This document shows, one piece after another, positions 16,560 through 24,038 of a DNA stretch of 33,592 nt. Numbering within the stretch: position 1 is the first letter of the stretch; each line of letters opens with the position of its first letter. The notes below the pieces were generated by a model that did not search any database, was not told the origin of the DNA, and was given only the letters and a program-made list of their open reading frames with translations. Both the position numbers and the translations under genes were made by a program. Source of the stretch: an uncultured Paracoccaceae bacterium (lineage in GTDB: Bacteria > Pseudomonadota > Alphaproteobacteria > Rhodobacterales > Rhodobacteraceae); assembly GCA_938092015.1 (NCBI GenBank), contig CALKOT010000137.1, positions 1-33,592 of the forward strand, read 5' to 3'.

Positions 16560-17885
16560 CTAAAGCGCCTCGATTGCTGTGCCAAGACGCAGCAGTCCTG
16601 CTTCGTCAAATGGCTTGCTCATCAGGTTCAGGCCGCACATTGGCGTATTAGTTGGCATGGTAAGCGAGCATAGACCCAACAAATTGCCAATCCGCGTATT
16701 GCGCAACGCCAACAGGTTTTCTTTGGCGAAGTATGCTTCATCCGCCAACAGACGTTCGCGATCTGGCGCAAGAATTGGCGATGAGGGGATCAGTACCGCA
16801 TCATAGCCAGCTGTTCGCGCCAGATAGTCCGCCCGAATGCCATGCAGTCGACGCCATTCACGAAGGTACTGCGCGGCGCTGAAAGAAGCCCCCATCTCAA
16901 ACCGTTCACGAACCGGGGCGAACATCAGATCGCCCTTCTGTTCAATGGTTTCACCCCATTCCGCCCATGCCTCGCCGACATATAGCGAGATGGAAGATTC
17001 CATTGATTGCGCAATTTCGGGGATCTCTTCACGGTGGATCTCGACTCCTGCATCTTTCAGTTTTGCGACAGACGCTTCAAAAGCGGCCCGTGGTTCATCA
17101 CGGCAATCGCCATCCAATGGCAGCCCTTCGGCGACCAGCATCTTCTTGCCCTTCAGCGTGGCGCCGCCAAGATCAGGCGCGCGTTGAGCCGCCATCATCG
17201 CGGTCAGCAATGCTGCATCCTCAACCGAACGGGTCAGCGGCCCAACCGTGTCAAAACTTTCGATCAGCAGGACAACGCCATCGGCAGGCAGCAAACCGTG
17301 TGTAGTTTTCAAGCCAACCATGTTGTTCCACGCAGACGGAATACGGACAGAACCACCCGTGTCTGACCCAATACCCGCCGCAGCCAAACCAAACGCCACA
17401 GATGCTGCAGCGCCTGAGGACGACCCGCCCGGCACCAGCGCGGGATCATTTACGTTCGGTGGGGTTTTGGTCACAGGGTTCAGACCGAGGCCTGAAAACG
17501 CCAGCTCTGTCATGTGCGTTTTGCCCAGGCTGACCACGCCAGCCCGCTTCCCGCGCGCAAAGACTGTCGCGTCTTTAGTCGGCACCCGGCCTGCAAGCAT
17601 GGCTGTGCCAGCCTCGGTGCCGACGCCCGCAGTATCATACAGGTCTTTCCATGAGATCGGCACACCATCCAACGGCCCCCGACGAAGACCTGCTTTGGCT
17701 CGTGCCGCCGCCTCTGCTGCTTCGGTCCGGGCAGAGTCCGCCATAACACGGACGTAAATCGTATCAGTCGCCTCGTGCGCTTCGATCGCGTTCAGATACG
17801 CTTCGGTTACATCACGAGCGTCCAGCGCGCCACTTTCGATCTGGCGACCCGTTTCGGCGGCGGTCAGGAAGTTGATGTCAGTCAT
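16560..17885 (-). CDS. Amidase signature family hydrolase
   Basis: This 441-aa enzyme has the Ser-cis-Ser-Lys triad of the amidase signature family: K80 (PISWKDLYDT), S155 (VPGGSSSGAAAS) and the nucleophile S179 (GSDTGGSVRIPSA), with the usual 24-residue S-S spacing. The family cleaves amides ranging from glutamine in GatA to aryl amides and allophanate. There are no gatB or gatC neighbours and the protein is shorter than GatA, so a catabolic amidase is more likely than the tRNA amidotransferase. The ATG at 17885 follows GGAGGG. It is divergent from the ubiH-like gene with 81 bp between them. The substrate is unknown. Confidence 0.88.
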   Translation of the reverse strand: MTDINFLTAAETGRQIESGALDARDVTEAYLNAIEAHEATDTIYVRVMADSARTEAAEAAARAKAGLRRGPLDGVPISWKDLYDTAGVGTEAGTAMLAGRVPTKDATVFARGKRAGVVSLGKTHMTELAFSGLGLNPVTKTPPNVNDPALVPGGSSSGAAASVAFGLAAAGIGSDTGGSVRIPSAWNNMVGLKTTHGLLPADGVVLLIESFDTVGPLTRSVEDAALLTAMMAAQRAPDLGGATLKGKKMLVAEGLPLDGDCRDEPRAAFEASVAKLKDAGVEIHREEIPEIAQSMESSISLYVGEAWAEWGETIEQKGDLMFAPVRERFEMGASFSAAQYLREWRRLHGIRADYLARTAGYDAVLIPSSPILAPDRERLLADEAYFAKENLLALRNTRIGNLLGLCSLTMPTNTPMCGLNLMSKPFDEAGLLRLGTAIEAL

Positions 17886-17931
17886 GTAACCCTCCAGTCA
17901 TTTTTCCAGACCCTATGCGGCGGCGCGTCCG

Positions 17932-17962
17932 TGGACAATCCGGGGTGACGGCACGATATAGA
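17932..17962 (+). promoter_or_regulatory. Candidate promoter giving a leaderless ubiH-like mRNA
   Basis: TGGACA at 17932-17937 (5 of 6 to TTGACA) is followed after 17-19 bp by GATATAGA (17955-17962). The ATG at 17967 is only 4-6 bp from the end of this -10 element, and no Shine-Dalgarno sequence is visible, so transcription may start at the initiation codon. Confidence 0.35.
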
Positions 17963-17966
17963 AACT

Positions 17967-19196
17967 ATGAACAAATTTCTCGACTGTGACGCCCTGATCG
18001 TTGGCGGCGGCCTTGCTGGCGCCGCATCGGCCCTTTCGCTGGCGGATGCTGGTTTTGACGTGATCCTGCTGGATGCAGGCGGAGCGACGGCAGAAGACGC
18101 GGCAGAGTTTGACGGACGCGCCTATGCAGTGGCGCTCGCCTCACAACGCTTTTGGGCGGCGATCGGCGTTTGGGATCGCGTAGCAGCTGAGGCTGAGCCA
18201 ATGGTCGACATTCTCGTCTCGGACGGCAAGGTGGATGAGGGCGCATCGCCCCTATTTCTGCATCTCGACCATCGTGAGACTGATGACGGCGTTTACGGTT
18301 ACATGGTCGAGGATCGCCACCTGCGACCCGCTGTGCTTGCCGCAATGGACGATCACGAACGGGTAGAGCAGCGCGCGGGTCGTGTGACAACGGTCGACTA
18401 CGGCCCGGGGCGGGCGGTCGCGTCGCTGGCCGATGGCGGTACGATCCACGCCTCTGTCGTCATTGCCTGCGATGGGCGCGACAGCCCATTGGGCGCCGCA
18501 GCCGGGATCAGACGGATGAGCCGCCGGTATCAGCAAAACGGTCTCGTTTGCGCTGTGGGTCATGAAGAGCCCCACCATGGCGTGGCGCATGAGATGTTCC
18601 TGCCAAGCGGTCCTTTCGCAATTCTACCGTTGCGTGGCGACCGGTCATCACTGGTCTGGACAGAGACCAACGCTGAGGCCGCCCGCATTCATGCCTTGGA
18701 TGATGATGCGTATTTGGTCGAATTGCATCGCCGGTTCGGTGATTTCCTTGGCGAGATCACGTTAGAAGGGCGTCGCTGGACTTATCCCCTTCATCTTTCG
18801 CTCGCTCATGAATACGTCAAACCTCGCCTCGCATTGCTGGGCGACGCCGCACATGCCGTTCATCCGATTGCAGGGCAAGGCCTGAACCTAGGCGTCCGCG
18901 ACGCCGCTGCACTGGCAGAGGTGCTTAGCGAAGCTGCAGGCCGTGGCGAAGACATTGGCGGGCTGGACGTTCTGAGGCGGTACCAGAATTGGCGCAGGTT
19001 CGATTCGACGTCCTTCGCACTTGGGATGGATGCGCTGAACATATTTTTCTCGAACGACAGTGGCCCGATCCGGTTGATCCGCGACCTTGGTATGGCGGCG
19101 GTGAACAAGGCACCCAAGCTGAAAACCGTGTTCATGAAAATGGCGTCTGGCGTGTCAGGCGAGACGCCAAAACTGATGCGCGGCGAACGCCTGTAG
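17967..19196 (+). CDS. UbiH/UbiF/VisC/COQ6 family FAD-dependent hydroxylase
   Basis: This 409-aa aromatic hydroxylase is related to the enzymes that hydroxylate the ubiquinone ring. It shows the N-terminal FAD motif VGGGLAGAASALSLADAG (residues 12-29), the central CDGRDSPLG motif near 168 and the second FAD signature GDAAHAVHPIAGQGLNLG at about 292-309. Length is typical (about 390-415). The alphaproteobacterial UbiL/UbiH paralogues cannot be separated by eye, so the hydroxylated ring position is left open. No other ubi gene is adjacent. The ATG at 17967 gives a short N terminus before the FAD loop, as in homologues; no ribosome-binding site is visible. Confidence 0.85.
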   Translation: MNKFLDCDALIVGGGLAGAASALSLADAGFDVILLDAGGATAEDAAEFDGRAYAVALASQRFWAAIGVWDRVAAEAEPMVDILVSDGKVDEGASPLFLHLDHRETDDGVYGYMVEDRHLRPAVLAAMDDHERVEQRAGRVTTVDYGPGRAVASLADGGTIHASVVIACDGRDSPLGAAAGIRRMSRRYQQNGLVCAVGHEEPHHGVAHEMFLPSGPFAILPLRGDRSSLVWTETNAEAARIHALDDDAYLVELHRRFGDFLGEITLEGRRWTYPLHLSLAHEYVKPRLALLGDAAHAVHPIAGQGLNLGVRDAAALAEVLSEAAGRGEDIGGLDVLRRYQNWRRFDSTSFALGMDALNIFFSNDSGPIRLIRDLGMAAVNKAPKLKTVFMKMASGVSGETPKLMRGERL

Positions 19197-19232
19197 ATCG
19201 TCTCAGAACATTAAAGACTGAAAGCACCCCTG

Positions 19233-19261
19233 TTGACGTGGGACCTGCGCCTTCCTAGATA
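19233..19261 (+). promoter_or_regulatory. Sigma-70-like promoter upstream of glyoxalase-family gene
   Basis: TTGACG (19233-19238) and TAGATA (19256-19261) are exactly 17 bp apart and match the consensus at 5 and 4 of 6 positions. Transcription would begin near 19268, leaving about 150 nt before the ATG at 19419. This 222-bp gap after the ubiH-like gene has no recognisable ORF of its own. Confidence 0.5.
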
Positions 19262-19418
19262 GCGTGCAGGGCCTGAAGACGCCGGCCGCCCGCAGGCGCA
19301 AGCCCACGGTGAAATCTTCGGCATTTTCATCGCTCCCGACTTTCCCAAGTTGCGCGGCGTGATGGCAACGCGGGCGCCGTCAAAGCAGTTTTGCGCAGCC
19401 TCATGAAAGGCGGCTCAG

Positions 19419-19487
19419 ATGCCCACTATTGATGACCTGAAATTCTAGGCGAAGCGTCTTCGCGCCTCGTTGGCTGGGACAAATCCC
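19419..19487 (+). pseudogene. Original N terminus of the glyoxalase-family gene, cut by in-frame TAG
   Basis: The ATG at 19419 has an AAGG ribosome-binding site and reads MPTIDDLKF, then TAG at 19446-19448, then AKRLRASLAGTNP in the same frame directly into the downstream protein. Proteins of this type usually begin with a PT[IL]DDLK..AKRLR..L segment followed by SHSQALE, so the stop sits inside what should be the coding sequence. A single-base change from CAG, AAG or GAG would explain it. Confidence 0.65.
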
Positions 19488-19838
19488 ATGTCCCATTCAC
19501 AAGCGTTAGAGGCGGTCGCCCGGCAGCATGGCTACAAGGATTGGAACACAATCTTTGCGGCGTGCGGGAATGCCCCATCCGGCCCACCGTGGCAGGTGGG
19601 GCAGATCGTGACCGGCGCCTATCTAGGCAAACCGGTGCGCGGAACGATCAAATCGTTGCGCCAGTTGGCTGACGGGCGGATGTTCCGCGTTTCGCTTGAT
19701 CTGGATCAGCCGGTGAACGTTTCGGCCTTCGACAGTTTCGACGTCATGCGTCGCCGCTTGTCGGCGACACTAAACCGAAAAGGTGAGACTGTTGAAAAGA
19801 TCACCGGCGGCACGCCTCAGCTGAAGCTGGATGTGTAA
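19488..19838 (+). CDS. Glyoxalase superfamily protein, N terminus interrupted by amber stop
   Basis: The 117-aa frame starting at ATG 19488 carries the block MSHSQALEAVARQHGYKDWNT seen in small proteobacterial proteins labelled glyoxalase superfamily, followed by GQIVTGAYLGKPVRGTI and a basic C terminus. No biochemical role is established for this group and no metal-binding glyoxalase motif is visible. The natural start is probably 19419, but TAG at 19446 blocks it. Reinitiation could use ATG 19488 (GGGA 8 nt upstream) or TTG 19470, giving a protein lacking the first 20 or so residues. It may therefore be a pseudogene, a shortened but working gene, or a sequencing error. It converges with xdhB across a hairpin. 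Confidence 0.6.
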   Translation: MSHSQALEAVARQHGYKDWNTIFAACGNAPSGPPWQVGQIVTGAYLGKPVRGTIKSLRQLADGRMFRVSLDLDQPVNVSAFDSFDVMRRRLSATLNRKGETVEKITGGTPQLKLDV

Positions 19839-19842
19839 CCAA

Positions 19843-19873
19843 AGCGCCCGTTGGCACGTAGCCAGCGGGCGTT
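19843..19873. terminator. Bidirectional hairpin between glyoxalase-family gene and xdhB
   Basis: CGCCCGTTGGC (19845-19855) pairs with GCCAGCGGGCG (19861-19871) with one G-U pair and a 5-nt loop. Adenines on the left and TT on the right extend the stem by a pair or two. It lies between the two convergent genes and overlaps the xdhB stop codon, so it can serve both. Confidence 0.65.
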
Positions 19874-22166
19874 AACCGCCGCTCATCAACAACGTTTCCG
19901 CCGTTGCAGGCGCATCAAGATCAACCCAACCATCCTTGGCCGCATTGTTTGCCTGTTGCAGGGCAAGGAACGCTGAGACACCCAGCATCAAAGGCGGTTC
20001 TCCCACCGCTTTGGATCGCTTGATCGTCAGTTCGCGGTTCTGTCCTTCGGCCCAAAGCGCCACGTTCATGACATCGGGCCGATCACCTGCAGTTGGGATC
20101 TTGTAGGTCGATGGCGCGTGGGTTCTGAGTGCGCCGGTATTGTCCCAAACCAGTTCTTCCGTCGTCAGCCAGCCCGCGCCCTGAATGAACCCGCCCTCTA
20201 CCTGTCCAAGATCAATTGCAGGGTTCAGGGATTTGCCAACATCATGCAGAATATCGGCGCGGACCATGCGGTTTTCACCGGTCAGAACATCCAGCGCGAC
20301 TTCGGTCACCGCCGCGCCATAGGCGAAATAGTAGAACGGGCGACCTTTGGCGGCCTCACGATCCCATTCGATCTTCGGCGTCGCATAGAACCCTGTTGCG
20401 GCCAACGAGACCCGGTTCATGTAGGCCTCTTTAATCAGATCAGGCCATTTTTTGCGGCCCCCGGACCAAAAGACCATACCATTTTCGAAAAGCAGCTCGT
20501 CCTTGTCCAAAAAGTCGGCCAGCCGCTGCTTTAGCTGATTACACGCATCCTGCACCGCCATCCCGTTCATGTCTGACCCGGATGACGCAGCAGTTGCTGA
20601 GGTGTTGGGCACCTTGTCTGTCCGGGTTGAGGTGATGCGGACCATGTCCAGCGGCAAGCCAAACTCAGACGCCGCGACCTGCGCCACCTTTTGGAACAGG
20701 CCCTGGCCCATTTCCGTCCCGCCATGGTTCAAAGCGATAGAGCCATCCTGGTAGATCAGCACCAGCGCACCCGCCTGGTTCAGAAACGTGGTCGTGAAGG
20801 AAATGCCAAATTTCACCGGCGTTAACGCGATCCCGCGCTTGATAAGCGCATTCTCAGCGTTCCACGCTACGATTTCCTTGCGCCGGGTTTCATAATCAGA
20901 AGTTTGAACAAGCTCGGCAACGATCTTTTCGGTGACGCTGTCCTCGACCGTCATGTGGTACGGGGTCACCACCCTTTCGCCCGGCCCATCAGCAGGTTCA
21001 TAAAAATTACGCTGGCGAACAACCAGCGGGTCGAGATCAAGGTGATGGGCGATATGCTCCATCATTCTTTCAGCCCCAAGAACGCCTTGCGGGCCGCCAA
21101 AACCCCGGAAGGCCGTCATCGAAACCATGTTGGTTTTGCAGCGATGCGAGATGATTTCAGCGTCTGGATAGTAGTAGGCATTATCCGCATGGAACATCGC
21201 CCGGTCGGCGATGGCGTGGCTCAGGTCGGTTGACCAGCCACAGTTGGACCACTGTTCGAATTTGACGCCTTCGATCCGCCCGCTGTCGTCAAAGCCAACC
21301 TCATAGGCCACACGAAACGGGTGGCGTTTGCCGGTCAGCACCATGTCATCATCGCGGTCAAGGCGCAGCTTCGCAGGTCGCCCTGTGACCCGCGCAGCCA
21401 TTGCGACGGCCACAGCGATCAGATTGCCCTGCGTTTCCTTACCGCCGAACCCGCCGCCCATACGGCGAACTTCGACCGTTACGGTGTTGAGCGGCAGCGC
21501 GAGGTTTTCAGCGACGACCTTCTGCACCTCTGATGGGTGCTGGGTCGACGAAAGGACATGGATTTCGTCGTTCTCACCAGGCGTCGCAACGGCAATCTGA
21601 CCTTCCAGATAAAAGTGATCCTGCCCGCCAATTTCCATCTGGCCTTTCAGGGTATGCGCCGCCCGATCGATTGCCCGGCCCGCATCCCCACGCGCCATTC
21701 GGTAGGGTTCAGACAGAAACGATTTGGCCTGTATCGCCTCATCTATGCTGAGGATCGGGGAATTTTCGCTGTACTCAAGATTAGCTAGGCGAACTGCGGC
21801 GCGGGCCGCTTCACGCGTATCGGCGACTACAGCGAACAGGCATTGGCCCTGATAGCTGACATCCGCGCCAGTTTCTTCGGAGAGGGCAAAGGCAGGTTCA
21901 TCATGAATGACGGGCCCGGTGTCGTTGATCCCGGGAACGTCATCAGCCGTAAAGACCGCCACTACGCCAGGTGCGTTCCTGATCAGATCAAGATCACCAC
22001 CTGAGACAAAACCATAGGCGATCTTCGATAGACCCAGCGCAAGATGGACCATGCCTGGCGGCTCCAGCCCATCATCAGCGTACCGCGCATCGCCTGCGAC
22101 CTGCCGGTCAGCGCTGTCATGGCGCACTGCAACGAAGTCTTTATCCCGTGCGGATCCGTCCATCAT
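19872..22166 (-). CDS. xdhB: Xanthine dehydrogenase molybdopterin-binding subunit
   Basis: This 764-aa molybdenum subunit oxidises hypoxanthine and xanthine to urate. Active-site residues known from bovine and Rhodobacter capsulatus XDH are present: E244 (RMGGGFGGKE), R322 (DRAMFHADN, 78 residues later as in the bovine enzyme) and the catalytic base E723 (KAVGEPPLMLG). The cofactor loops GGQDHFYLEG, TAFRGFGGPQG and GGTEMGQGL are intact. Length is close to the R. capsulatus subunit (777 aa). Its ATG overlaps the xdhA stop by four bases. No xdhC, the chaperone for sulfurated cofactor insertion, follows; the next gene converges from the other strand. Substrate assignment relies on E244 and R322, which favour purines over aldehydes. 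Confidence 0.93.
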   Translation of the reverse strand: MMDGSARDKDFVAVRHDSADRQVAGDARYADDGLEPPGMVHLALGLSKIAYGFVSGGDLDLIRNAPGVVAVFTADDVPGINDTGPVIHDEPAFALSEETGADVSYQGQCLFAVVADTREAARAAVRLANLEYSENSPILSIDEAIQAKSFLSEPYRMARGDAGRAIDRAAHTLKGQMEIGGQDHFYLEGQIAVATPGENDEIHVLSSTQHPSEVQKVVAENLALPLNTVTVEVRRMGGGFGGKETQGNLIAVAVAMAARVTGRPAKLRLDRDDDMVLTGKRHPFRVAYEVGFDDSGRIEGVKFEQWSNCGWSTDLSHAIADRAMFHADNAYYYPDAEIISHRCKTNMVSMTAFRGFGGPQGVLGAERMMEHIAHHLDLDPLVVRQRNFYEPADGPGERVVTPYHMTVEDSVTEKIVAELVQTSDYETRRKEIVAWNAENALIKRGIALTPVKFGISFTTTFLNQAGALVLIYQDGSIALNHGGTEMGQGLFQKVAQVAASEFGLPLDMVRITSTRTDKVPNTSATAASSGSDMNGMAVQDACNQLKQRLADFLDKDELLFENGMVFWSGGRKKWPDLIKEAYMNRVSLAATGFYATPKIEWDREAAKGRPFYYFAYGAAVTEVALDVLTGENRMVRADILHDVGKSLNPAIDLGQVEGGFIQGAGWLTTEELVWDNTGALRTHAPSTYKIPTAGDRPDVMNVALWAEGQNRELTIKRSKAVGEPPLMLGVSAFLALQQANNAAKDGWVDLDAPATAETLLMSGG

Positions 22167-23626
22167 CCCGCCACCACGTCTTGCGCAAGAACCTTGCCAC
22201 GGCCCGTGATCCGCGCTTCGCCAAAATTGCGTTCGACGAAGTATTTCAGGATCAGGTTCTTGGCCGTTTTCATTCGATACGCAGCAGAGGCGCGATGATC
22301 GTCTATGGGCGCAAAATCCTGATCAAGCGCATCCATCGCGGCCTTGAAAGCAGCTTCGGCGAACGGTTTGCCCTTCAAAGCGGCCTCAGCGGCTTTTGCA
22401 CGTTTCGGTGTCGCCGCCATGCCGCCGAATGCGATGCGGACTTCGACAATCTTCTCGCTCCTCAGCCGGATATTGATCGCGGCCATGATGGCCGAAATGT
22501 CCTGATCAAAGCGTTTTGAGATTTTGTAGCACCGCAGATCCATCGGATCGTCCGGCGCAGTGATGTCGACCGCCTGAACAAATTCGCCTGGTGACAGATC
22601 CTGCTTACTGTATTCGATAAAGAAGTCTTCGAGATTGGCATGCCGTATTTGAGCGCCTTTGCGGATCGTCAGCGTCGCGCCTACGGCAATCAGGGCGGGC
22701 GGGGCATCGCCAATGGGCGACCCGTTGGCGATGTTGCCGCACAAAGTCCCGGCAGACCGGACCTGTTCTGAGGCGAACCTGCGCCACAACTCCCCCATAT
22801 CCGGGAACATTTCAGCCAACGAGGACATGGCTTTCTGATGTGAAACGGCGGCGGGGATCTGCACGCCTGTCAGGGTTTCTTCAATCTCAGCCAGATCAGC
22901 ACAATCACCGAGGTAGATGATCTTATCCGGTGCAAAGCCTTGTTTGGTGACCCATAGGCCAACATCCGTCGCGCCGGCCAGGATGGTCGCGTCAGGGTGC
23001 GTCTCAACCAGCTGGGCAAGTGTATCAGCATCCTGCGGGGCCCAGAACGCGCACCCGTCCACCTCATATGTCAGCGGCCCGGCATCCAGCGCCTTCAGGC
23101 GCGTACGTGCGTCAGGTTTATCGGATGGGGCGTCAGGCAGGTCGCGGGCGACCTGAGCGGCATTCAGGATAGGACCATAGCCTGTGCATCGGCAGAGATT
23201 GCCCGCCAGCTGATCGGCAACCGACCCGGCGTCGGTCGGGGCGCCGGTTTCATAACCGTGCCACAGGCTCATCACGAAACCGGGTGTGCAAAACCCGCAT
23301 TGAGAACCGTGACCTTCAGACATCGCCTTTTGCACAGGGTGCAGGTCGCCGTCGCGGGTAAGATGCTCAACAGTGACAACTTCCTTGCCGTGAACCATCG
23401 GCAAAAGATGGATGCAAGCGTTCACAGTCCGTTGGGTCAGACGGCCGCGCGGGCCAAGCTCACGAAGGGCGACGGTGCAGGCGCCGCAATCCCCTTCGGC
23501 GCACCCTTCCTTTGTGCCCGTAAGCCGCTTTTCGTACCGCAACCAGTTCAGAAGGGTCATGGTTGGCGCGGCGCTGTCTACGCGCTGCTCAACGCCATTC
23601 AACAGGAATGTAATTACACTACTCAT
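22163..23626 (-). CDS. xdhA: Xanthine dehydrogenase small subunit (2x[2Fe-2S], FAD)
   Basis: This 487-aa electron-transfer subunit has an N-terminal plant-type [2Fe-2S] domain (C42, C47, C50, C71 in GCAEGDCGAC and NACIHL). A second [2Fe-2S] domain follows (C110, C113 in QCGFC; C145, C147 in CRC), then an FAD domain with LAGATDVGLWV and AGTLCGNIANGSPIGD. It passes electrons from the molybdenum centre to NAD+. The ATG at 23626 has GAGG 9 nt upstream and is preferred over one three codons earlier at 23635. It is the first gene of the xdhAB operon. A perfect palindrome at 23751 and a CtrA-type promoter at 23933 lie upstream on the same strand. Confidence 0.92.
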   Translation of the reverse strand: MSSVITFLLNGVEQRVDSAAPTMTLLNWLRYEKRLTGTKEGCAEGDCGACTVALRELGPRGRLTQRTVNACIHLLPMVHGKEVVTVEHLTRDGDLHPVQKAMSEGHGSQCGFCTPGFVMSLWHGYETGAPTDAGSVADQLAGNLCRCTGYGPILNAAQVARDLPDAPSDKPDARTRLKALDAGPLTYEVDGCAFWAPQDADTLAQLVETHPDATILAGATDVGLWVTKQGFAPDKIIYLGDCADLAEIEETLTGVQIPAAVSHQKAMSSLAEMFPDMGELWRRFASEQVRSAGTLCGNIANGSPIGDAPPALIAVGATLTIRKGAQIRHANLEDFFIEYSKQDLSPGEFVQAVDITAPDDPMDLRCYKISKRFDQDISAIMAAINIRLRSEKIVEVRIAFGGMAATPKRAKAAEAALKGKPFAEAAFKAAMDALDQDFAPIDDHRASAAYRMKTAKNLILKYFVERNFGEARITGRGKVLAQDVVAG

Positions 23627-23745
23627 AGTCAGCATCCTCAGCGGTATCTCGCTGATTTGTCCAGAGGAAGACCTGCTAATGGGCCTTTATCGGCGTGATT
23701 TTATGGGACTGGTGATGGCGCGGGTGAAGATTAAAGGCGCCCTGA

Positions 23746-23926
23746 AAAACCTTTCACATGTGAAAGTAGACTTAAGCGGTTGATATATATGGGGTGCAAG
23801 TGTGATAGCCTTATTTTGTTCACGTTATGCCCCTGACAATTCAGGTGATCTACCGCGATCGCGCCTACCCAAAGAGCGTATTCTCCACAGCGAATGTCCC
23901 ATTCGCTTGTCGGGCGACAGGGCCCG
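23746..23926 (-). ncRNA. Candidate structured small RNA or long xdhA leader
   Basis: No credible protein is encoded here (the only minus-strand ATG frame seen is about 25 codons). In minus-strand order, starting near a predicted transcription start at about 23926, come several potential hairpins. They are TGTC-GGGC-GACA (23908-23919), AGCGAATGTCCCATTCGCT (23889-23907, 8-bp arms) and CCTGA-N4-TCAGG (near 23833-23846). The last is the 16-bp palindrome at 23751-23766, followed on this strand by GTTTTTC. The layout resembles an sRNA of about 180 nt ending at a weak intrinsic terminator. It could equally be the 5' leader of xdhA. Entirely inferred from sequence. Confidence 0.22.
23751..23766. promoter_or_regulatory. 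Perfect 16-bp palindrome upstream of xdhA
   Basis: CTTTCACATGTGAAAG is identical to its reverse complement and lies 125 bp before the xdhA start. It is a good operator candidate for a dimeric regulator. On the minus strand it is followed by GTTTTTC, so it could instead fold as an AU-rich intrinsic terminator. Confidence 0.5.
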
Positions 23927-23932
23927 GGCCGG

Positions 23933-23962
23933 GCTATAGTTCAAGGGTTAACAAGGTATTAA
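23933..23962 (-). promoter_or_regulatory. CtrA-type box with minus-strand promoter
   Basis: The minus strand reads TTAA-TACCTTG-TTAAC (23948-23962), a full CtrA consensus match sharing the half CTTGTTAAC with the box at 6918. TTAATA (23957-23962) can act as a -35 and TATAGC (23933-23938) as a -10, 18 bp apart. It points towards xdhA, whose start is 300 bp away, with no protein gene in between. Confidence 0.42.
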
Positions 23963-24000
23963 TATCGTTTGGTGACAGTTACTTACCAAAGGTTTGACGC

Positions 24001-24022
24001 GTGAAACCCTCGACAGTTTCAC
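24001..24022. terminator. Inverted repeat just after the monooxygenase stop
   Basis: GTGAAAC and GTTTCAC form a 7-bp stem around an 8-nt loop, 17 bp beyond the end of the minus-strand monooxygenase gene. No T-run follows on that strand. It shares the GTGAAA/TTTCAC half-sites with the palindrome at 23751, so a regulatory role is also possible. Confidence 0.3.
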
Positions 24023-24038
24023 AACCGCTCATACGCCC

